The position numbers and the translations under genes are program-made. Shown here one piece after another: positions 45,086-54,068 of a DNA stretch of 64,000 bases. The stretch lies in IMG/VR virus record IMGVR_UViG_3300025785_001261, positions 22,318 to 86,317 of that record; one strand, given 5' to 3'. How positions within the stretch are numbered: the first letter of the stretch is position 1; the number at the start of each line of letters is the position of its first letter. The notes below the pieces were generated by a model. The model ran no database searches and was not told the DNA's origin. It was given only the letters and a program-made list of their open reading frames with translations. Source of the DNA: a virus.

Positions 45086-48000
45086 TAAATTACTCCACTA
45101 CCAGGTTGTGTTTGTAGATTGGTACTGGTTAGAGCGGTAATAACTTCAACATCGTTGACTGTGGCTCCGTTGACAAATATCTGATTGGGCGCACAACGGA
45201 TTTCATACAGATCACCAAAGCTCTTCTGTGGATTCAATGGCACCAGAACCACGCTGCTGACCACATCGCCAATGTTTTGATGTATGTAGGCGGCCAGTTC
45301 TGAAAAATAGAATGTCTGACCAAAGTCCCAATTCTGTAGATCAAAATAGGCACTCATGTTGGCCACCACTAAATTTTTAATTGTGCTGACACTGGCAGTG
45401 CTTTGCGCAGATTGTATTACCTTGACTGTGGCTCTGAGAGAATCCACTGCCTTGCTACCAAACAATGGTTGGAAATCCACACTGTTGAGAATCATGTTGT
45501 CGCTGATCATCTTGTAGCTTTGTAGACCCGAATAGGCTGTGGTCAGCTCATTGATGGTAGGTGGTGTTGGGTTGACCACTGTACCGGTAGTGTCCTGTAT
45601 CCAGTTGGTATAGGCAGTGTAGTAATCATTGGTCACAACATAGAGGTCGATGATATTGGTAGATCCAGGATCAATTCTGCTGGTCAAGGGGCTGTTGTGG
45701 CGGTACTGGAAATACAGTCCTTGGCGACCGGTCAGTGCCAAATAAGTGTCGGTTGGAGTCAACGTGTAGTTGCCTGAACTGTCTAGAGTCAGGATATAAA
45801 ACACCTGGTCCTGGTAAGCATAAAATACCTGGCCTGTGGTGTACTGACTTAGATTCAACTGTATGGCCACTATGGTAGCATAGTCGCTGTTGACTATGCC
45901 AGGATTCAGCATGAGATATCGTTGTAAATTATCAAAGTCCACTGTGGCCTGGAAGAACACCAGTTTGTGATTGGAGTCAACATTGGGTGCTACAATGTCA
46001 TTGAAAAAATCTGGATTAGATGGAATTGAATCACCATAGCCGTAGCTGAAACTGACTTCAACCTGGAAGTCATCTGTTAGTCCATCACTCAGCACAGGTT
46101 GGTCAATGATGTTCATTACCTTGTCGCCATTGAGCGGTAGATTGCTGTCTGGTTGACTGTTTACCTTCAAGACATTGACATAGTCTCTGATGACTGTTCC
46201 GGTCCGGCTATCGTAAATTGGGTCGCCTGTGTAAAAGAAAAATCTGGTTTCGGCCACGCTGCCAAAGTAGTAATTGAGAGATCGGCTCTGCACAGTATAG
46301 TTGGTGCCATTGGTGGTACACTGTATCAACCAGCTTGCATCCAGCCCTTGTCCAGATGTATTCTGGGCGTATTGTGTGCTGTAGTCAGCTCCCACTGCCA
46401 GATTCTGCTGGGTAATCAAGTACCAGGTGGCTGTCAAGTTATCGTAGCCCAATCCAAAATTTTGACTAAGATAGATCTGATTTACAATGGTTTGCTCCAG
46501 TGTGCTTCCTAGATCTGTTTCAAACACCGGAATAACCAACAAAGGAATAGCACCAGTTGGCACAAAGGTATTCAACACCACGGGTCCAATGCCTGAAGGC
46601 AAGTTACCCAGGCCTTGGGCTGTTCCGCTAAGATACACTGCTGTTGGGCTGGCCCATATGGTCAGCTTTTCGTCGGCCCCGGTGGGACTTCCTACCTGCA
46701 GTTTGTTTTCTTTGTCAAAATAGTAGCCGGGTGGAGCTCCAAACTGTACCAGACTGCCTTGTGTAATAAAACGAGCATTATTGCTGGCAAATGATCCAAC
46801 GGCCACAGGATTGCCTAGACTATTTTGGAAATAGCCAGTGGTCTCATTGGTTATGACTGTGCTCTGATGCCAGGTCAAACTCAGTGCAGACAGGTTGGGT
46901 CTGTTGAAGTTAGCATAATAGAATTGTTGCAGTCCGGCACGAGCCAACAAGGGATTGATCTGATTGTATACCACATCAGAAATGTTGTTGGTGGTAGTGT
47001 AGTTAAATTTGAAAGTAGGGCGAGTATTGCTTTCGTATAGGGCACCATCGCTAGCAAAAATACTGGTGCTGGAATACTTGCCAGTACCGTCCACTAGATC
47101 AAGATAGCGGCTGGTTCCAATACTGGCGCGATTTACCGCTGTGCTTTTTAAAATGCTATTGTACTGAGTAAACGGAAAGTTTGAATAGTCTTCGCCGTTG
47201 ACCATGCGATTTTGCGTGTAGTACTGAGCAGGTGCACGCTGTTTGATTTCGGCAATGGTTTCTCTGGCCTGGGCATTGGTCACAGGTTGCGTGATTCCAC
47301 AAACAAAGGTGATGGTTTCGATGTTGCCTGTTCTACTGACATAGCTGATGGGAATGCTCACACTCTGCATCTCAGCAGGATTGATTATGTAGGTAAGGCC
47401 ATTTGATGCCCGCACATAGGTACGGAAGATGCCCACCGGAATTGAACTGAATATGCCGTCGCCAAAGTTCAAGGTAATTTGATCATTGGTTCGACTACCT
47501 ATGCTGTAGATATTTTGTGTGCCAGGGGCCAGTTGTTCGGTGGCTGCTGCATAAACATTTTGTACTGATTTCCAGTAACTGGTAATGTTGCCTGTATTGT
47601 CCAACTGATACAGCCACACATCGGTGTTGTTGATGCCTTCGATGTTGATGTCTACCGCACGATTGGTAATTCGCTCGGTCAAATTAAAATCTTGATTTTG
47701 CAAAATGCCCTGTTTGAACAGGAAGAAAAATCCAGTGTTGGCACTGGCAAAGCCCAGCTGATCATTACGGAACAAGATATTGAATTGTCCGTTGGGCAGA
47801 GGAGGAGGTTCATAAACATAATCCTCACCGGCCGCTGTGGCACTGACCGCTTCAAATGGCATGTTGACACCGTTGATGTTGGAAGTGTAAGGTACCACTG
47901 GAATGTAGCCAGGTACCAAGTTTATGGTGTATTCTTGTGTGTCAACACCCAGGATTGTTTTGTCGGCTCCAGGACGACCAAAGCGTTGTGTGTTGACCAA

Positions 48001-48489
48001 GGTAGCGTTGATGATAGTATTGAACTGTTCCTGCCAGTCTAGATTGGTAGGGTCTGCCCAGTTCACTGTGATATTGGCTAGATTGATTCCGTTGTAGTCG
48101 GTAAGATTCTCAGTGGTTGTTACGCTGAATACCTTGAGATAACCCGATGCTTCGGTATTACGCAAGGGTGTATAACTGACCAAGTTGGCCAGTTTGACCA
48201 CACTGTCTCGGCGTTCTGCTGTGCTGAGATAGTTTTCTCTGTTGTTGAGATCGGAACGGAACGCAAGGCTTTGACCCATGAATGCCATGACATCCAAGAG
48301 TGCAATAAATTCAGAACTTTCAATGTAGTCATTGAATGTTTCAGGGTAGTATAGGCGCAAGTAGTCCACAAAAGTCTTGCGTAGAGTTTCAAAATCGTAG
48401 CTTTGGAAGTCAGCTTCTCTATAGGTCTGATAGATGCGTTTCCAGTCCTCGACTCCAAAAACGTAGGTTTGTCTTGTGGTTGTGGCCAT
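45085..48489 (-). CDS. 6: Baseplate wedge protein, gp6-like
   Basis: An 1134-residue protein, well above the 660 residues of T4 gp6. The N-terminal region (YPETFNDYIESSEFIALLDV to RDSVVKLANLVSYTP) matches the gp6/baseplate J-type start, in which an ALLDxxAF helix is followed by a RxSVVxxA segment. The remainder is beta-rich with inserted domains. gp6 joins wedge subunits into the ring around the baseplate hub. It sits directly after gp25 and before the giant protein, the T4-like order. A CATAAATA late promoter and GGAA ribosome site lie upstream. Confidence 0.8.
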   Translation of the reverse strand: MATTTRQTYVFGVEDWKRIYQTYREADFQSYDFETLRKTFVDYLRLYYPETFNDYIESSEFIALLDVMAFMGQSLAFRSDLNNRENYLSTAERRDSVVKLANLVSYTPLRNTEASGYLKVFSVTTTENLTDYNGINLANITVNWADPTNLDWQEQFNTIINATLVNTQRFGRPGADKTILGVDTQEYTINLVPGYIPVVPYTSNINGVNMPFEAVSATAAGEDYVYEPPPLPNGQFNILFRNDQLGFASANTGFFFLFKQGILQNQDFNLTERITNRAVDINIEGINNTDVWLYQLDNTGNITSYWKSVQNVYAAATEQLAPGTQNIYSIGSRTNDQITLNFGDGIFSSIPVGIFRTYVRASNGLTYIINPAEMQSVSIPISYVSRTGNIETITFVCGITQPVTNAQARETIAEIKQRAPAQYYTQNRMVNGEDYSNFPFTQYNSILKSTAVNRASIGTSRYLDLVDGTGKYSSTSIFASDGALYESNTRPTFKFNYTTTNNISDVVYNQINPLLARAGLQQFYYANFNRPNLSALSLTWHQSTVITNETTGYFQNSLGNPVAVGSFASNNARFITQGSLVQFGAPPGYYFDKENKLQVGSPTGADEKLTIWASPTAVYLSGTAQGLGNLPSGIGPVVLNTFVPTGAIPLLVIPVFETDLGSTLEQTIVNQIYLSQNFGLGYDNLTATWYLITQQNLAVGADYSTQYAQNTSGQGLDASWLIQCTTNGTNYTVQSRSLNYYFGSVAETRFFFYTGDPIYDSRTGTVIRDYVNVLKVNSQPDSNLPLNGDKVMNIIDQPVLSDGLTDDFQVEVSFSYGYGDSIPSNPDFFNDIVAPNVDSNHKLVFFQATVDFDNLQRYLMLNPGIVNSDYATIVAIQLNLSQYTTGQVFYAYQDQVFYILTLDSSGNYTLTPTDTYLALTGRQGLYFQYRHNSPLTSRIDPGSTNIIDLYVVTNDYYTAYTNWIQDTTGTVVNPTPPTINELTTAYSGLQSYKMISDNMILNSVDFQPLFGSKAVDSLRATVKVIQSAQSTASVSTIKNLVVANMSAYFDLQNWDFGQTFYFSELAAYIHQNIGDVVSSVVLVPLNPQKSFGDLYEIRCAPNQIFVNGATVNDVEVITALTSTNLQTQPGSGVI

Positions 48490-48508
48490 GTGTTATTCCA
48501 ATTTGTAT

Positions 48509-48516
48509 TATTTATG
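48509..48516 (-). promoter_or_regulatory. Late promoter CATAAATA
   Basis: Minus-strand CATAAATA, 19 bases before the ATG of the gp6-like gene, followed by TTGGAATAAC as a ribosome site. One mismatch from the T4 consensus TATAAATA. Confidence 0.7.
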
Positions 48517-48535
48517 GATAAAATAAACTGGGTAG

Positions 48536-48910
48536 TTAAACGTAGCTGGCTGTGGCCTGCGATTGATCAAAAAACAATGCCAGCAGTTGTGCATCAGTGC
48601 TGTTGACTGTGGTCAATTCTAGCTGTATAAGAACACCATTTTCTTGCGGAAATATATTGGTTGATTTCAGATACACACGAGGATCACCGGATACCACACG
48701 TTGTACTTCGGCATAGATGGTCTGCATGGTTTCTTGAGTTTGATTCTCAAACAAATTGTCCCACAAGGTGGTTCCATAAGCAGGTCGACCTGGCAGTTGA
48801 CCTTGTCGTATGTTGAATGCGTTTAGAAGATCTATCTTGATCAAATTGAAATCCACCACTGTGAAGTGCTTGTTCTGATTGATAGTGTTAAATCCGATAA
48901 AGGTTGGCAT
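48536..48910 (-). CDS. 25: Baseplate wedge protein, gp25-like
   Basis: A 124-residue protein, the usual size for gp25/GPW. DFNLIKIDLLNAFNIRQGQL is followed by PAYGTTLWDNLFE with the Gly-Thr-x-Leu-Trp signature, then YLKSTNIFPQENGVLIQLEL. In contractile tails this protein joins the wedge to the tube/sheath and helps trigger sheath assembly. Its ATG follows GTTAAATA by five bases, with no Shine-Dalgarno, and overlaps nothing upstream except through that box. Confidence 0.9.
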   Translation of the reverse strand: MPTFIGFNTINQNKHFTVVDFNLIKIDLLNAFNIRQGQLPGRPAYGTTLWDNLFENQTQETMQTIYAEVQRVVSGDPRVYLKSTNIFPQENGVLIQLELTTVNSTDAQLLALFFDQSQATASYV

Positions 48911-48915
48911 GATTG

Positions 48916-48923
48916 TATTTAAC
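48916..48923 (-). promoter_or_regulatory. Late-promoter-like GTTAAATA abutting the gp25 start
   Basis: Minus-strand GTTAAATA ending five bases before the ATG at 48910, with its TAA forming the stop codon of the preceding gene. Identical in sequence and spacing to the box before the gene at 4025. Confidence 0.45.
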
Positions 48924-50757
48924 CTGTGGCTGTAGCACCAAATCCTTGATTGCTGGAACTGGATATGCCTGACAAGATTCCTTGTGCAGCCGATACATCT
49001 TTGGCTGGCGCTTGAGCTGAAGTCGAGGCATATTCAAATTTAGGCACAGGTATCTTGGTGCTGCCCAGGATACGTTGCACAGCGGCATTTACTGTGGCGC
49101 GATTCACTGTGTTGGTAAATCCGGCGGCGACTTTGGTTCCAGACACCAGTTCATCACCACCACCGCCAAACAAGCCACCAACACTGCCTAAACTACCTAG
49201 ATTACCCAGACTGCCGAGATTGCCGATACTGCCTAGACTACCCAGGCTGCCAGTGAGTGAACCGATACTACCTAGTCCAGGTATACTGGTTAGGCTGCCA
49301 AGATTTTTTGTAAGTCCACCTAAACTGCCACTGAGATTGGTAAGACTGCCCAGATTGGTAATACTAGTTAAATTGTTTATGGTGCCCAGATTGCCTAGAT
49401 TACCCAGATTGGTGCCTAATCCGCCTAGATTGTTTAGACCCAAGCTACTAACATTGAAACCGCCTAGATTGTTTAGTCCACCTAGAGGATTGCTAAACAA
49501 GGTGGCAAAACTGCTGGATTTGCCCATGATATTGAGACTGCTGGATAGACCTGATAGACTTCCAGGTAGATTGTTCAAGGCACCTGACAGGCCACTGTAG
49601 CCATTTTTTATCAAGTTCTCTGCTCCGGTTCCTAGATTTTTGATACCGCCTTCGATACTGGATAGACTGAGATTTTCCAAGGAGGAAAGACCTTTTGACA
49701 CGGTGTTGCCAATGGATCCCAAGGACACATTACCCAGTCTTGACCAGGCAGCGGTGGCCGCTGTGCCAAAGGTAGCTCCGTTGTTGATCAAGGCTCCAAT
49801 GGCTGCATTAACAGCAGTGTTGGTTGATCCGGACAGGCCAGCTGCCGCTGTGGCCAAGGTTCCTGTGGCTCCAGAACTGATGGTGCTGGTGTTGACCACT
49901 GACGTACTCAAAAGATCAGCCAGGGGCGTTCCGGCCAACGATGCGGCCACGTCTGATGACACTGATATACTGGCACCAGTGGCTACACTGAGCGCATTGA
50001 TGGTTTGAAGTCCACTGTTGGTATACACAGTGCCTTGATTGGCTGTGATTGCGCTAGTTGGAGTGGGCGTGATTACACCTGCTGCTAAAAGGCTGTTGTA
50101 GCTGTTTTGCATCAAGCTCTGGAAGGCACTGTTTTGTGCGTCGGTGCTGTTGAGAAAATCGTTAAGACTATAGATACCATTGAAGCCGGTCCAGATAGAT
50201 GCTACATTCAACACATCTATCAAATTCATTTGCCCAAAAATAAAACGCTGGTAGGTCCCGGGTTTGACATAGCCGGCCTGTTCCAGCTGTTGGCAAAATA
50301 AGCCATACTGGCCAGCACCACGATCATTGGTGGCCACGTTGGCCGACTGTCCAACAAGATTTACCACCTGAGCCATGAGTCCTTGTACCTGTGATTCGTT
50401 CAAGGGACCAATGGCCTGTGCTCCACTGTTGACCTGCACTATGTCAGCCTGGCTGATGGCATTGGTCAAAGGCACACCGACTAGATCGGGTATACCTGAA
50501 ATAGTGGGTATGTTATTGACTATGGCCAACACGGCTCGCTCATCTACTCCAGCTGTGCCGCGATCTAGTCGGCTCAGGGCAAACTTGGTCAAATTTGATG
50601 TGGCGCTGGTCAAAGTTTGTCCGGCACTGTAGCCCACAAAGGTTCCGGCGGCCACCTGACCATAAAAGATCACATCAGCCTGGGCCTGCGTGGTACCTGT
50701 GGGTGCATTCATTTGAAATGTAGCTCCCGACGGAAGGGTATACTTGAATATGCTCAT
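48919..50757 (-). CDS. Baseplate hub-associated protein with Gly-x-x repeat
   Basis: A 612-residue protein. Residues 1-240 form a globular part (TLPSGATFQMNAPTGTT; GQYGLFCQQLEQAGYVKPGT; SIWTGFNGIYSLNDFL) known to me from tail modules. Residues about 415-530 are Gly/Leu/Asn/Ser-rich; 503-527 is a strict Gly every third residue run (GSL, GSI, GNL units). This suggests a polyglycine-II or collagen-like fold. The C-terminus has a further globular stretch. It lies between the spike and gp25, so a hub or spike-associated role is likely. It shares ATGA with the spike gene. Confidence 0.7.
   Translation of the reverse strand: MSIFKYTLPSGATFQMNAPTGTTQAQADVIFYGQVAAGTFVGYSAGQTLTSATSNLTKFALSRLDRGTAGVDERAVLAIVNNIPTISGIPDLVGVPLTNAISQADIVQVNSGAQAIGPLNESQVQGLMAQVVNLVGQSANVATNDRGAGQYGLFCQQLEQAGYVKPGTYQRFIFGQMNLIDVLNVASIWTGFNGIYSLNDFLNSTDAQNSAFQSLMQNSYNSLLAAGVITPTPTSAITANQGTVYTNSGLQTINALSVATGASISVSSDVAASLAGTPLADLLSTSVVNTSTISSGATGTLATAAAGLSGSTNTAVNAAIGALINNGATFGTAATAAWSRLGNVSLGSIGNTVSKGLSSLENLSLSSIEGGIKNLGTGAENLIKNGYSGLSGALNNLPGSLSGLSSSLNIMGKSSSFATLFSNPLGGLNNLGGFNVSSLGLNNLGGLGTNLGNLGNLGTINNLTSITNLGSLTNLSGSLGGLTKNLGSLTSIPGLGSIGSLTGSLGSLGSIGNLGSLGNLGSLGSVGGLFGGGGDELVSGTKVAAGFTNTVNRATVNAAVQRILGSTKIPVPKFEYASTSAQAPAKDVSAAQGILSGISSSSNQGFGATATG
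49177..49251 (-). repeat. Nine-base tandem repeat coding (Gly-Ser/Asn-Leu)n
   Basis: Eight successive nine-base units plus a final Gly codon encode Gly-[Ser/Asn]-[Leu/Ile/Val]. Codons vary between units (GGC/GGT, AGC/AGT, CTG/CTA/CTC/TTA), so the amino acid pattern rather than the DNA is conserved. Confidence 0.8.
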
Positions 50758-52259
50758 GATGTCTTGGTTATGCTCACATCGTCGGGCACTATGGGTGCTC
50801 CAGGCGGGGAACTAGGTTGTCCTGATTCCAGACTGGTGCTGTCTTGTACGCCTTGATTATGATAAGGATAAGGTTCATGTGTGGGCACGCGAGTACAGAT
50901 ACTTTCAGTTCCGGTGGCATTTACCGTCCAACCCACACTGCTGTTGAATTCCACATCGGGATTTAGATATTTGGTTATTCCTGCAGGAGTTGACACCGAT
51001 GCTGCTGGTGCTTGGCCGTTCAAGCTGATGGGTAGTCCTTTGAGACTCAGCGGACCTTGGCTGGCAATAGCAATGGTTTGGCCTTTCATGGCTATGCTAC
51101 TCTTGCTCTTGACTCCCACCGTGCTGCCAAACAGAGTCAGGGCCGCCTTGGTAGCCACATTGAGATCGGCATCACTTTGTAAACTGGTTCCGGCCTTGCT
51201 CTTCAAGTTCATTTTGTTACCCGCATAGATATTGACATCCTGATCAGCATGCAGATTAATAGTGCCCTGAGTACGAAGATTTATACTGTTGGTGCTGAAC
51301 ACATCCAAGGTACCTTCCTGGCCCAGTTCAACCCAGGTTTGACCATTGGCATGACATATATAAAAACAGTTGCCATCATCACTCATGGTGATCTGATGTC
51401 CTTTGGCTGTGCGTATGCGTATGAGATTGTCGTGTCCATCTAGATCACCATCGTCCATAACAAAACTGTGTCCACCTCTGCGACCAATCACCTTGACGTC
51501 GGCCAGTTTTTCACCGGCTACCTGTGAGCTTGCTGTACCATTACTGTCATCTAGGCCACCTTGATAGATTGCACGACCCGGTGTGGATATACCGTAGCAG
51601 TTGCTGGGGCTTTCGCGTTGGCTGGAGCTGAGAATTGGTCCACGTACTGTGTCATTGTTGAGACCCTGCTGGAACAGGATACCAGCCACATAGCTGTGCA
51701 CCGGTTTGGGCTGATCAAAAAACTTGGGATTCTCATTGATCTTGGTATTGGCCGCATTGATTTCTGTGACCGGTAGCTGTTTGGCGCCGGCAAAATAGGT
51801 TGACTGATTTTGATTTTGTGTTACAGCTTGAGCTGTGGGTGCGGCTCCAATGGCCGGTATCATGTGATTGATGCCCTGCACCGGTACACAGCCCAAGTAG
51901 TAGCCTTGATTGGGATCACCGGCTACAAAGAAACACAACACCGTGGTGCCTATGTCTGGAGGAGTGAACCACATGCCGTAGCTCTGTTGATTGCCTTGTA
52001 GGAATGTACCAGTGCCAGTTGATCCCTGTTGCGGAGTTACTCCGTAAAAAGGCGGCACATAGTTTACTGTGCGCCACAGGCTCTTGTCAGTCTTGTTGGG
52101 TCCAGCAAACTGTTCGATATAGACCTGCAGGCGACCACCTCTGGTGGGATCAACATTGTTCATGACTTCGCCAACAAAAGGACCAAATTCAGCCGAAGCA
52201 CCGGCACGATCAAACTTGTAGCCTTGCGGTTGTCCTTTGTTGCGTGATATATTTTCCAT
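50754..52259 (-). CDS. 5: Baseplate central spike protein, gp5/VgrG-like
   Basis: A 501-residue protein. The N-terminal OB fold (FVGEVMNNVDPTRGGRLQVY, then FTPPDIGTTVLCFF with GDPNQGYYLGC) is typical of gp5 and VgrG. The region about 285-400 (RIRTAKGHQITMSDDG, NSINLRTQGTINLHADQDVN, NMNLKSKAG-like) is a triple beta-helix of regularly spaced short strands. There is no lysozyme domain between them, unlike T4 gp5, so wall digestion must come from elsewhere. The start follows AGGAAAG and overlaps a TATAAAT sequence. Confidence 0.87.
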   Translation of the reverse strand: MENISRNKGQPQGYKFDRAGASAEFGPFVGEVMNNVDPTRGGRLQVYIEQFAGPNKTDKSLWRTVNYVPPFYGVTPQQGSTGTGTFLQGNQQSYGMWFTPPDIGTTVLCFFVAGDPNQGYYLGCVPVQGINHMIPAIGAAPTAQAVTQNQNQSTYFAGAKQLPVTEINAANTKINENPKFFDQPKPVHSYVAGILFQQGLNNDTVRGPILSSSQRESPSNCYGISTPGRAIYQGGLDDSNGTASSQVAGEKLADVKVIGRRGGHSFVMDDGDLDGHDNLIRIRTAKGHQITMSDDGNCFYICHANGQTWVELGQEGTLDVFSTNSINLRTQGTINLHADQDVNIYAGNKMNLKSKAGTSLQSDADLNVATKAALTLFGSTVGVKSKSSIAMKGQTIAIASQGPLSLKGLPISLNGQAPAASVSTPAGITKYLNPDVEFNSSVGWTVNATGTESICTRVPTHEPYPYHNQGVQDSTSLESGQPSSPPGAPIVPDDVSITKTS

Positions 52260-52272
52260 TTATACTTTCCTG

Positions 52273-54066
52273 TTATCGATCTGATGAATCATCATCAGCA
52301 ACCAGTTGTGCTGGTGCTGGATTATTTTCTACCACTTGTTCTCCCGGAGTCAAACTGTTGGCCACGGCTACATCACCATTGCTGGTAGGATCACCTGGAG
52401 GTGCGGCTGGTTGCGGTGCTGGAGCACTGGCTGCATCAGGACCCACAGTGGTCTGCGACAGGGGATCTGAATCTGGTACTTCGGCGGCTCGATACAGAAC
52501 CCCATCCTTGTATGTATTACCCTTGCTGTCGGTGGTGTAGGTATCTAGTTCGGTATCATAACCAGCAGCAGGAGCACGCACTCCAGCACCAGTGGCGTTG
52601 GTTCCTGCTCCACCAGTGGCACCACCTGCGGTATTGTTGCTGTTGGTCACTGCTCCGGTGACACTGGGTGCGGTCTGTGGTCTTCCAGTACCGGCAGAAG
52701 CCTGTGTACTAGCACTGGCTGGACCGTTTCCAGACACATCGGTCAACAAGGTGCCGTGCAGGACCTGGGTAAAACTGCCCTTGCTGAATGAGCTGTTTAC
52801 CGTCATGCATCGATAGGTTTGATTCTGCTGTGGGTGATTGTGGCTATAGGTGCCGTTTGAATTTTTTTGATTGTTGTTGACCGATGTTATGCCGGTACTG
52901 AAATCGTAGTCTTCGGGCTGGTTCCAGATTATGTCAAAACACACTTCGCTGGCATCAAAGTTAATACCTCCGTCGGCGTTGAATGGCGCAAAACTAAAGT
53001 TGGCAGCATCAATGGTACTGGAACACTCGCCCTGCTGTAACCAGGCCGGATCACCTATGATCTTCAGGGTGACCTTGGCAAAGTCTGCGGGATTATACAG
53101 GAAGTCGGCCAGATTGGCCGCTGGTTCCAGAGTTTTGCCTGTGGCTCCTTGATCGCTTTGATCACTACGAGTCTGGAAACTGCGCTTGTATAACACACTA
53201 CTGTTGGTAGTATAGTCCTGTTGTACATTAGGCAAGTCACCGCTAACCGTCAACAGGAACGTGCTGTTGATGTCTTGCTCGTAGCTTAGGACCGCAGTAT
53301 TTTGTCCTGTGAACCAGTAAGGATAACTCTTGTGTACTCCGCGGAACGATGTCTTGGGAAAGTATTGGCTCTGGGTTTCGTTGATGGCATAGGGAGTAAT
53401 CAAGTAGGTCATCTTGTAGGCTTGATCATTGCGGGCAGGATCGGCACCCAGACTGGTCACGATCACACTGATCTTGTACCAGGCCACATTTTTTCCGCTT
53501 GTGGTGGTGTTTTTCACAGCCTTTTGTGTTTCCTCATCAATGACCCAGGTCTGTTGATCACTGATATAACTGCTGGCACGTATGGTCTGATCTATAAACT
53601 GCACGATCTGTGTCCCGGCTGTGACACTGATAAGGCGACCGGTTGTGTCGGTACTATTGGTATTGGTATCCAAGGCTGTTTTGGCATTGGTTGGCTGTTG
53701 CATGGGCGTGCGATCCTTGTTGGTCTCGCCTTGTTTTTTCACTGTGGCATTGCCCATGGTGGCTGGAGCAAAAACTATTTCATACTGGTCGGCTATCTTG
53801 TATTGTTTTTTCTTGGCCAGATCCTGTTGCCAGGCATTGAGTGCTTCACACAGACCAGTAAACTGTTGTGCTGGGTTGGATCCGGTGGGTGCGGCTGTGG
53901 CATTGGGCGGCGCTGTGTTGGGATCGGTAGGTGCGGCTGCTTGTACAGCCGGAGCCGACGTGGCATCGCGTACTGCGGCTGTGGTACGCTGACTGGCACT
54001 AAAGCTCTGAGGGAAGCTACCAAGAAAAGTAGTACCAAGTGCGTTCTTCTGTCCATTGGCTGGCAT
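52273..54066 (-). CDS. Baseplate hub-like protein B
   Basis: A 597-residue protein. It opens MPANGQKNALG...SFPQSFSASQRTTAA, closely like the next gene (MPANRQNNPN...SFGVSQRTVAA). The body (LCEALNAWQQDLAKKKQYKI, ADQYEIVFAP, GTQIVQFIDQTIRASSYI) and long beta-rich centre resemble the second half of large hub proteins of other phages. The C-terminus is Pro/Ala/Thr-rich and carries one copy of the YTTDSKGN...LYRAA motif (about 510-528), also present twice in the 55539 protein. GGAGG ribosome site. Role in hub/tube assembly is inferred. Confidence 0.7.
   Translation of the reverse strand: MPANGQKNALGTTFLGSFPQSFSASQRTTAAVRDATSAPAVQAAAPTDPNTAPPNATAAPTGSNPAQQFTGLCEALNAWQQDLAKKKQYKIADQYEIVFAPATMGNATVKKQGETNKDRTPMQQPTNAKTALDTNTNSTDTTGRLISVTAGTQIVQFIDQTIRASSYISDQQTWVIDEETQKAVKNTTTSGKNVAWYKISVIVTSLGADPARNDQAYKMTYLITPYAINETQSQYFPKTSFRGVHKSYPYWFTGQNTAVLSYEQDINSTFLLTVSGDLPNVQQDYTTNSSVLYKRSFQTRSDQSDQGATGKTLEPAANLADFLYNPADFAKVTLKIIGDPAWLQQGECSSTIDAANFSFAPFNADGGINFDASEVCFDIIWNQPEDYDFSTGITSVNNNQKNSNGTYSHNHPQQNQTYRCMTVNSSFSKGSFTQVLHGTLLTDVSGNGPASASTQASAGTGRPQTAPSVTGAVTNSNNTAGGATGGAGTNATGAGVRAPAAGYDTELDTYTTDSKGNTYKDGVLYRAAEVPDSDPLSQTTVGPDAASAPAPQPAAPPGDPTSNGDVAVANSLTPGEQVVENNPAPAQLVADDDSSDR
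52483..52539 (-). repeat. YTTDS...YRAA motif, copy C
   Basis: Encodes a 19-residue unit starting YTTDSKGNTYKDG and ending LYRAA. It is related to two copies in the protein at 55539-56834, although the two proteins are otherwise different. Confidence 0.75.
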
Positions 54067-54068
54067 GA

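Noticed and set aside
49055-49600. Plus-strand Pro/Leu/Arg-rich frame of 181 codons
   Set aside because: It is the complement of the Gly/Leu/Asn repeat region of the hub-associated gene, so the PRLPRLP pattern is a mirror of that repeat.
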